Assembly: GCF_905171765.1 (NCBI RefSeq)
Contig: NC_053390.1
Location: 578,052,471 to 578,116,470, forward strand
Length of the DNA: 64,000 nt
DNA from: Bufo bufo
Taxonomy: Eukaryota > Chordata > Amphibia > Anura > Bufonidae
Direction of reading: 5' to 3'
This document shows positions 56,653 to 64,000 of the stretch, piece by piece. Below the pieces are notes generated by a model. The model did no database searches. It was given only the letters and a program-made list of their open reading frames with translations, and was not told the DNA's origin. The position numbers and the translations under genes are program-made. How positions within the stretch are numbered: the stretch's first letter is position 1; each line of letters starts with the position of its first letter.

Positions 56653-57137
56653 GAGGTACTGTGGAGAGAGCAGTAAAGTCTCTGCGTTCTGCAGTTGCTG
56701 GCAGGAGGGAAAGTAAAGCAATCACTTCTAATCCCAGTTAAAAAAAGACACATTGATTTCTTCTATTACAATTTTCATTATTTCATCAACTGCTAGTCAC
56801 CTGTGGGGAGGTGCAGAGCGTTCACCATATAATCATTCCCTTTGCTTCCATGATGTATAATACCAAAATAGCAGGCTTAAATTCAAATCCACAGAAAAAA
56901 TGACTGCTTATCATTTCTACAATGTTAGCTCTGCCTGTTCTCACCCATATTTTGGTCACATACCGGTTATTGAAGACTTGCCTTTTCTTCAGAATTTGAC
57001 ATTCGTAATATAAATATTTGTATGAGTTTTCCTATGCTAAGGATATGTACAAGGTTGACAGTGTGGATTACATTTCTTTAAGAATAACCTTGAGAACACA
57101 AAGTATTTATGAAAATACCACGGGACACATCATGCTA
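56653..57137. other. Unassigned non-coding sequence
   Basis: No recognisable element or gene; moderately AT-rich. Confidence 0.3.
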
Positions 57138-57139
57138 CT

Positions 57140-57495
57140 TTAGGTCTTTTTACACAGACCAACAATCGGGCCGATTATCAGGATGACCATTTGTAGAAAT
57201 GCTCATTCCTGATAATTAGCCCATGTAAAGGTACCGGTTATTACCAATGTATGAGCAAATGCTTTTAAAGAGCTTTGAAAAATGAAACATGGAATCTAAT
57301 TGTTTTCTTAGCACCAGTTTTGATAAATGTCCCCCAATGAGTTGTATGCAATCTTGTGGACCATGGACGTAAAATAGCGCTACAAAAAATCTCACTGGAG
57401 CCAAAGGACACTTTCACATGTGCCTAATGGAATGGTCTTTTTGCCATGTGGTCAAATCCTGATGTCATTCCACTCATGTGAAATTAGCCTTAGTC
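57140..57495. mobile_element. Two small fold-back miniature elements
   Basis: 57144-57235: GGTCTTTTTACACAGACCAA and CCGATTATCAGGA mirrored by TCCTGATAATTAGCCCATGT and AAAGGTACC. 57405-57492: ACTTTCACATGTGCCTAATG mirrored by CATTCCACTCATGTGAAATT. Both are short palindromic units without coding potential; target duplications not clear. Confidence 0.5.
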
Positions 57496-57506
57496 TTCTA
57501 CAAATT

Positions 57507-58872
57507 CACCAATCTAGCATTTCTTGAGATCTTTACAGATGGAAACCCTATTAAAGGATAGGATTGTGGAACATCTAAAATCCCATGGATTGCAAGATGA
57601 AAAACAACATGGGTTTACTTCAGGGAGATCATGTCAAACAAATCTTATAGATTTTTTTGACTGGGTGAATAAAATAATAGACGGTGGAGGTGCAGTAGAC
57701 ATCGCATATCTAGATTTTAGTAAGGCTTTTGACACTGTCCCACATAGAAGACTTATCAATAAACTGCAGTCATTGAGCATGGACTCCCATATTGTTGAGT
57801 GGATTAGGCAGTGGCTGAGTGACAGACAACAGAGGGTTGTAGTCAATGGAGAACATTCAAAACAAGGTAATGTTACCAGTGGGGTTCCACAGGGATCTGT
57901 ACTGGGACCGATTTTGTTTAATATCTTCATAAGTGATATTGCAAAAGGCCTCGCTGGTAAGGTTTGTCTTTTTGCGGATGACACAAAGATATGTAACAGG
58001 GTTGATGTTCCTGGAGGGAAACGCCAAATGGAAAAGGATTTAGGAAAACTAGAAGAATGGTCAGAACTCTGGAAACTGAAATTTAATGTGGATAAGTGCA
58101 AGATAATGCACCTGGGGCGTAAAAACCCAAGGGCAGAATATAGAATATTTGACACAGTCCTGACCTCAGTATCTGAGGAAAGGGATTTAGGAGTAATTAT
58201 TTCAGAAGACTTAAAGGTGGGAAGACAATGTAATAGAGCAGCACGAAATGCCAGCAGAATGCTTGGATGTATAGGGAGAGGTATAAGCAGTAGAAAGAGT
58301 GAAGTGCTTATGCCGCTGTACAGAACACTGGTGAGACCTCACTTGGAGTATTGTGCGCAGTACTGGAGGCCATATCTCCAGAAGGATATAGATACTCTAG
58401 AGAGAGTTCAGAGAAGAGCTACTAAACTAGTACATGGATTGCAGGATAAAACTTACCAGGAAAGGTTAAAGGACCTTAATATGTATAACTTGGAAGAAAG
58501 AAGAGACAGAGGGGATATGATAGAAACTTTTAAATACATAAAGGGAATCAACTCGGTAAAGGAAGAGAGCATATTTAAAAGAAGAAAAACTACCACAAGA
58601 GGACACAGTTTTAAATTAGAGGGGCAAAGGTTTAAAAGTAATATAAGGAAGTATTACTTTACTGAGAGAGCAGTGGATGCATGGAATAGCCTTCCTGCAG
58701 AAGTGGTAGCTGCAAATACAGTGAAGGGGTTTAAGCATGCATGGGATAGGCATAAGGCCATCCTTCATATAAGATAGGGCCGGGGGCTATCCATAGTATT
58801 CAGTATATTGGGCAGACTAGATGGGCCAAATGGTTCTTATCTGCCGACACATTCTATGTTTCTATCTTTAGG
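57507..58872 (+). mobile_element. 5'-truncated CR1/L2-type LINE
   Basis: Reverse transcriptase frame, then a short 3' UTR with GATGGGCCAAATGGTTCTTA and a tail TTCTATGTTTCTAT. Possible target duplication TACAAATT at 57499-57506 and 58873-58880, which is why these limits are given. Confidence 0.85.
57524..58777 (+). pseudogene. LINE reverse transcriptase, open but 5'-truncated
   Basis: 417 residues without a stop. Motifs in order: [43 protein letters not shown], catalytic FADD (57971-57982), LGVIISEDLKVG, LVRPHLEYCAQYW, ERVQRRATKL, AVDAWNSLPAEVV. The endonuclease, finger-domain start and ORF1 are missing, so the copy cannot move by itself. The intact frame indicates a young insertion. It is a different family from the 41333-45111 LINE, with a distinct tail. 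Confidence 0.9.
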
Positions 58873-58880
58873 TACAAATT

Positions 58881-59623
58881 AGGGGCATCAATGATATTAG
58901 AAGTGCGCATGTCTGAACTCTACATGCTTTTACACAAGGTCATACACAGATCTCATATAACCCTATAGCAAAACAGTATGAGTGCCCCTCACCCCACCGA
59001 AATTTCCCAGTACATGTGTGTCACACCCCAAAGAAACATAAAACACAAAGTGTCACGTCCCATATTTCTAACAAATTTATCATTTTTTAGTAAGCGGAAG
59101 AATGCTAAATTAGAAAAAAATTAATCCCTGCCTCGCCCACTTTATCCAATGTTCCAACTGGCATAAATACACTGCTAAATTTCACCCATAAAGATTTATG
59201 TCTGCCCTTCCCTCATATAGTGCATTATGAAACGGTCCAGCTGAAACCACCACTAGGGGTACCTTAGTGCATTGGACTTTATACAGTTGCCATTGACTGC
59301 AAAGGAAGCTGTAAAATCCATTTGCACTGAGCTCCCCCTGAAAATGCAGTATATTCATATTGAAACAGAAGAAAGAGTTTGGTGCCTGACCCTCTGCCCC
59401 CAGCTCCATAGCAACCATGTGGTCTGGCTCCATGGAAGGTATGCCACTGCTTTTACATTTCTCTACATTTATCTTCACCAGGGAAAATAAAGCACTACAC
59501 AGTTGCCTTTAAAATCAGTGCACTGGCCATAAAATGCACAGACTTGCTAAGTCCTTTATAGCTACAAACACTCTTTGCAGCCGCTCCCGCCAATCATTGT
59601 CTTCCTTGCAGCGGTGGCGCAGT
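58881..59623. other. Unassigned non-coding sequence
   Basis: No long frame, tandem repeat or terminal repeat noticed. Confidence 0.3.
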
Positions 59624-60158
59624 GTAATTACTATTGTTGAGTGAATCGAAGCATGCGAAGCGGAATTCGATCTGAAGTTTAGGAAAAATTTGATTCACCT
59701 CGAAGCTGAATTTCCTCGCACTTCGTGGTAACACCTCAATTTTTCCTAAAATGCTGGCCGAAAACAAAAAAAAAATTATACTCACGTCACTGTGCGTGTC
59801 CAGTGTAATAACATGGTGACATCATCATTCTCGCTGCAGGTCCTTCGGTGGTTTTCTTCAATCAAGATGAGATTAAACCCCTGAGAACCTGTGTCACAGT
59901 GGGGAGTGGGGGGAAACTCCCCACCTTATAACGTAAAGGGAAAATGGGGAAGCAGCTAGGCCTGGACACCAGGAAAAGGGAGCAGGTCACCTCCTAATGC
60001 CTCCCTAATCCTGGCCCTAACTCCTAACTGTATGAGCAGACCCAGATGGTAGGCAGGCTCATACACAGGAACAATATAACAATATAGAGAAGCTGCACCA
60101 GCAACCTACTGGAGTCCAGTCTTTCAGTTACCAACTGAAAACCAAGTAAATCAGTAAA

Positions 60159-60895
60159 AAACAATCAGACTGGCTCACAGTATTTTTGCATTTATTAAAA
60201 TTATTGACCCAATACAATGTTACACATATCCTAGTTAATTGTCAACATAACAGCATATATAAATAGGTACTTTAAATGCGGAGCTCTCGCATATACCTAA
60301 ATGACAGGAGTACTCCAAATATGACCTCTGGTTTTGCTATGTGGTGTCCGTCTGCTACGTATTCCGTATCTATCTGTCGTCCCTCCGGAAGGGGGTTTCT
60401 GTGTTCCCCGGAGGGGGAATCACAAGTCGGTGAACAGCTCTGCCTGGGGCCGCCATGCTTCCTGTCTGCATGGGGGTCCGGTGGTTGTTGTGGCCGTGGC
60501 AGGTAAGTGCATGTTGTTTCTGGGCTCTTACCTGCCGATCCAGTGGCTGTTCACTGGCGGTCCCTTTCCTTGTAGCTAGGTCAGTGGAGACTCCTATTAA
60601 TCTGCATCTGGGATGAACAGGTCGTCTCCTGCTCCTAACCTCATTGCAGGGATCTTCAGGGCGACTCAGGGTCTGAGGTTCCTGTGTATGAAACAATCAG
60701 ACTGGCTCACAGTATTTTTGCATTTATTAAAATTATTGACCCAATACAATGTTACACATATCCTAGTTAATTGTCAACATAACAGCATATATAAATAGGT
60801 ACTTTAAATGCGGAGCTCTCACATATACCTAAATGACAGGAGTACTCCAAATATGACCTCTGGTTTTGCTATGTGGTGTCCGTCTGCTACGTATT
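60159..60895. repeat. 205-bp direct repeat, third copy of the arm end
   Basis: 60159-60363 and 60691-60895 (AAACAATCAGACTGGCTCAC to GTCTGCTACGTATT) are direct copies 532 bp apart; a third copy is inverted at 60932-61139. The 532-bp spacing equals the arm length, as if one arm unit had been a tandem dimer before inversion. Confidence 0.93.
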
Positions 60896-61459
60896 GAGAT
60901 AAACTATCTGAACATTAGAGATATTCTATCTCAATACGTAGCAGACGGACACCACATAGCAAAACCAGAGGTCATATTTGGAGTACTCCTGTCATTTAGG
61001 TATATGCGAGAGCTCCGCATTTAAAGTACCTATTTATATATGCTGTTATGTTGACAATTAACTAGGATATGTGTAACATTGTATTGGGTCAATAATTTTA
61101 ATAAATGCAAAAATACTGTGAGCCAGTCTGATTGTTTCATACACAGGAACCTCAGACCCTGAGTCGCCCTGAAGATCCCTGCAATGAGGTTAGGAGCAGG
61201 AGACGACCTGTTCATCCCAGATGCAGATTAATAGGAGTCTCCACTGACCTAGCTACAAGGAAAGGGACAGCCAGTGAACAGCCACTGGATCGGCAGGTAA
61301 GAGCCCAGAAACAACATGCACTTACCTGCCGCGGCCACAACAACCACCGTACCCCCATGCAGACAGGAAGCATGGCGGCCCCAGGCAGAGCTGTTCACCG
61401 ACTTGTGATTCCCCCTCCGGGGAACACAGAAACCCCCTTCCGGAGGGACGACAGATAGA
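60369..61459. repeat. Near-perfect 533-bp inverted repeat with 25-bp loop
   Basis: Arm 1 60369-60901, arm 2 60927-61459; paired positions sum to 121828 at both the outer and the inner end, so the arms align without net gaps. I noticed only a few mismatches (for example around 60475, 60495 and 60563). The loop 60902-60926 is unique. Confidence 0.95.
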
Positions 61460-62446
61460 CAGTAGAAATGTCTAGCAACCATGCTGGAATTCAACACCAA
61501 ACATACCAGACATGGAACACCAAACTAGACATAAACACACAGACAAAACACCAACCACACCAAATAATACAACAAGTGAGGATGGGAAAAGGACAGAGGG
61601 AACAAAGGGGAGACATCATGGTAAAAATTGATGTCTAACTAGGAAGCGTTCCCACTGGACAGATGGTATATACAGGAAAGGAGCAACACTCCAGCTAACA
61701 CAAAGGCTGGAGGGCAACTGACCGCAGACTCACAACACCAGGATATAAAGAGACAAGAGGCCACACCCAGGACACACCTAGATCCCCACCAGCCAGATAG
61801 TTAACCCCTCCAGCACCAAACAGGGAAGGGAAGCAAGATAAAAGGGGCAGGCACCTACATGCTGTAACAAACACACTTTGACGCTGGCAACAGCATGCAC
61901 GGCAACCGTGTCACAGTGAACACAACAGAGGCCGTGACACACACGTTGCCGCAAGCAACAGCCTGCATGGCAACCGTGTCACGGTGAACACAACAGAGGC
62001 CGTGACAACCTGAATGTGAATCGCAGATGCAGCGGTCTGTGTTAAATGACGGGGGGCATCGCAACTGTCATTCCCTGTTATTGCGCCCGCTCCATACAAA
62101 GAAAAGCGATTTGTGACAAAGTAATTAATAACAAATCGAAGAAGTTTGGCGAAGATGAGAGCGAGAGCGGCCTTTCCACAATCAAGTGGATGAGGTGAGT
62201 ATATATTTTTTAATCCCCGGATTAACCCCCTGATCACCTGAATGTGAATCTCAAATGCCGCGATCTGTGTTGAATGCAGCATCTGGGGGGTTAAATGATG
62301 GGGTGCATCGCGATTGCTGTTCCCCGCTCCTTACAATGAAAAGCATTTTGTGACAAAGTAATTCATAAAGAATTTAACTTCTTGACAAAATTCGGCGTAG
62401 CTGCCGAATGGAATTTTTCAAAAGTTTGCTCATCACTAGTAATTAC

Positions 62447-62735
62447 AAGTTCTCACTCCAAGTGGCACTACACAATATGTGGTAGAGTATCATGGCATGA
62501 ACAAAGAAGATTTCTGAAGACCTCTGACGAAAGCAAAGGTTCACATACTTTTGCCTCTCATATACATGTGATATTGAATAATTTTCCTCAATAAATAAAT
62601 GAGTCTAATATTCTTGACCCATTTGTTTGATGTGGTTATCTGTATATACTTTTAGGACTGATGTAGTCTTAGGTCTAATTTAGGGAAAAATATAGACAAT
62701 TCCGAAGGGTTCACAAACTTTCAAGCCTCACTATA
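62447..62735. mobile_element. Tc1-like transposon end fragment
   Basis: Contains a reading GSHTFASHIHVILNNFPQ (62535-62594), typical of the last residues of a Tc1-like transposase, followed by a 3' UTR and the terminus AGGGTTCACAAACTTTCAAG...CACTATA beside TA. The left part is missing. Identification rests on recall of this common terminus. Confidence 0.6.
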
Positions 62736-63063
62736 TATTCTGATGTTATATTATTAACTGAAATAATGGCTAGGGCTTTTGTTTATTTTTATGCAACTTT
62801 CTTCATACAAGTCATTTCCTATGTAGATAATGGAAGTTAGTGCACTGTGTTTTGTGGTGTTATAGTGACAAAGACTTTTAGTGACAGTGGGTGGTAGGAC
62901 AAAGTAAAGAACCTGTAAAAATATGTCTTACAAACAACTGCATCACTGTTTATCACTGTTTATAGCAATTGATTTTGTGTACTGCATTTAGTAAAATTCT
63001 CAACAGTGTATCAACCAAGTCTCTTTACTAAAGCAACATTATCAATACTCATAAATACCATGC
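62736..63063. other. Unassigned non-coding sequence
   Basis: AT-rich, no element recognised. Confidence 0.3.
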
Positions 63064-63067
63064 TTAA

Positions 63068-63294
63068 CGGGGTTGTCTGGACTATAGATATTGATGACAG
63101 ATCAATATCAGATATTTGAGGGTCCAACACCCCACACCCCCACTGTTCAGCTGTTTTAATCTGTAGTGGAGCTAGAATCAGCCAGCTCCATACACTGTAT
63201 AGTGGCATTGCTGGGGTACTGCCCTTAGTGTCTGGGGCTCCAGCAGCCTGAAATAGCCGATTGGTCATAAATATTTGTAGCCCGGAAGACCCTT
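63068..63294. mobile_element. TTAA miniature element
   Basis: TTAA (63064-63067), CGGGGTTGTCTGGACTA at the left; complement AAGGGTCTTCCGGGCTAC at the right, TTAA at 63295-63298. Internal arms GATAGATATTGATGACAGA-type. The minus-strand frame 63011-63301 crosses both borders and is not a gene. Confidence 0.75.
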
Positions 63295-63657
63295 TTAACA
63301 TTGAAAATAATTAAAATTACACATACCACCTGACCCCTAAAAAGGTACACGGGCCCCCACTGGCTCAATTGGAACCAAAAATAAGGTTTTTGTGCTTCTT
63401 CCCATGGACAGGTCTTTTTTCATTCTCTCTGTTATTCAAGCACGTACTTTGTCACACTTGTTTGTCTCTATTACTATTGATGTTGCATTATTTCAATGTA
63501 TACGGTATATCATTTACGTATATGACATATTGTTAGGGCATATAGGTATGTGTGATATTGTCTTTATCCAGTGGGAGCCCATTTATCTGATTAGGCATGT
63601 GTTTTTCCATCTTGCATAGTACTTTTAACTTTAATTGTTTTTAACATGTTGTGTTAA

Positions 63658-64000
63658 AGGGTTTCTATCACTTTCTATGACATATTTAGGTGTCAGACAC
63701 TAGCGATCCGCTAGTGTCTGCTCTAACAAACCATCCTAATATGATAGGTTTTGGGGCAGCCGTTTTGCTAAAATAACAACTTATATCTATATGCTAATGA
63801 GCCTCTAGGTGCTATGGGGGCATCATTAGCACCTAGAGGCTCCGTCTACCTTCATAAACTGTCGCCGCCCAGCGCGTCCCTCCAGCCCGCCCATCTCCTG
63901 CTGAATGCGATCCTCTCCGTGCGCGTCTCTGTTCTGCGCATGCGCAGTGAATGTCTGACCGCTTCCCTGCTCAGACATCTCCACTGCGCCTGTTCCTCGG
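63658..64000. mobile_element. Left end of a TTAA element running off the window
   Basis: TTAA at 63654-63657 followed by AGGGTTTCTATCACTTTCTA. Internal inverted pairs GACACTAGCGATCCGCTAGTGTC (11-base arms) and AGCCTCTAGGTGCTA/TAGCACCTAGAGGCT. The right end is beyond 64000. Confidence 0.65.

Larger units (their letters stand above)
59890..62007. mobile_element. Unclassified insert with TGT...ACA ends inside hAT-F
   Basis: Starts TGTGTCACAG and ends GGCCGTGACA (complement TGTCACGGCC), next to AACC at 59886-59889 and 62007-62010 (or ACC if the end is one base further). Removing it restores CTGAG-AACC-TGAATGTGAATC, matching the sister block at 62240. The middle is the 533-bp inverted duplication; the right part has two ~66-bp units (GAACACAACAGAGGCCGTGACA-type). 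Promoter-like TATTTATATATG and AATAAA words in the arms suggest terminal repeats of a retroelement, but no coding sequence is present. Confidence 0.6.
59632..62438. mobile_element. hAT-type non-autonomous element (hAT-F)
   Basis: Starts TATTGTTGAGTGAATCGAAG, ends with the complement of TAGTGATGAGCAAACTTTTG, flanked by a perfect palindromic 8-bp target duplication GTAATTAC (59624-59631, 62439-62446). The left end matches hAT-D (30333). The right part has a duplicated ~140-bp block (61995-62110 and 62237-62380: CTGAATGTGAATC, GTGACAAAGTAATT). No transposase; 59890-62007 is an insertion. Confidence 0.85.

Noticed and set aside
60276..61500. Matching open frames in both orientations (for example 60613-60798 and 61030-61215)
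   Set aside because: They are the same sequence in the two arms of the inverted repeat; low-complexity content, no domain.
63011..63301. 96-residue minus-strand frame
   Set aside because: Spans both ends of a TTAA miniature element; chance frame.

Overview
The window reads as intergenic DNA from a large, repeat-rich vertebrate genome, most likely a frog or toad. The reasons are the mix of hAT, piggyBac/TTAA, PIF-Harbinger, Tc1, CR1/L2, BEL/Pao and chromovirus Gypsy families, the GTTCGGGTT-rich hAT termini, and the TTAA miniature elements typical of anurans. I found no host protein-coding gene, tRNA gene or CRISPR array. Almost every base belongs to a transposable element, a piece of one, or a satellite carried inside one. 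The species call is inference.

Layout. 1-2755: non-autonomous piggyBac-family copy, reversed. 2763-10159: complete hAT element (hAT-A) with 8-bp target duplication, terminal repeats and an intact 1142-residue BED-finger transposase. 10165-11306: TTAA miniature element with a PIF-Harbinger miniature element inside it. 11311-20830: older repeat, split by a TTAA element that is itself split by a complete piggyBac (12041-19105, intact 599-residue transposase); then a 237-bp direct repeat. 20838-28149: decayed second member of the hAT-A family (hAT-B), whose 3' part holds a 26-bp satellite and two copies of an 18S-rRNA-like segment. 28160-28870: Gypsy integrase tail and LTR. 28870-38809: BEL/Pao pol gene in two pieces, separated by two other hAT remnants and a Harbinger miniature element. 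38810-47040: third hAT-A family member (hAT-C), split by an almost full-length CR1/L2 LINE (41333-45111, minus). 47040-53141: miniature elements, minisatellites, a ZMYM1-like hAT transposase whose N-terminal half is inverted, and a Tc1 fragment. 53857-56648: TTAA element made of serial hairpins. 57507-58872: 5'-truncated LINE with open reverse transcriptase. 59632-62438: hAT-type element containing a 2.1-kb insert with a near-perfect 533-bp inverted duplication. 62440-64000: Tc1 tail and two TTAA miniature elements.

How the parts relate. The order of insertion can be read from target duplications: hAT-A landed on the single TTAA shared by two TTAA-class elements, the piggyBac landed in a TTAA element that had landed in an older repeat, and the LINE landed in hAT-C after hAT-C had landed in BEL/Pao. 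Only two elements look capable of making their own transposase: hAT-A and the 12041-19105 piggyBac. A recurring theme is that autonomous elements here carry long private satellites (295, 141, about 395/790, 92, 26, 109, 73 and 51 bp units) in their non-coding parts.
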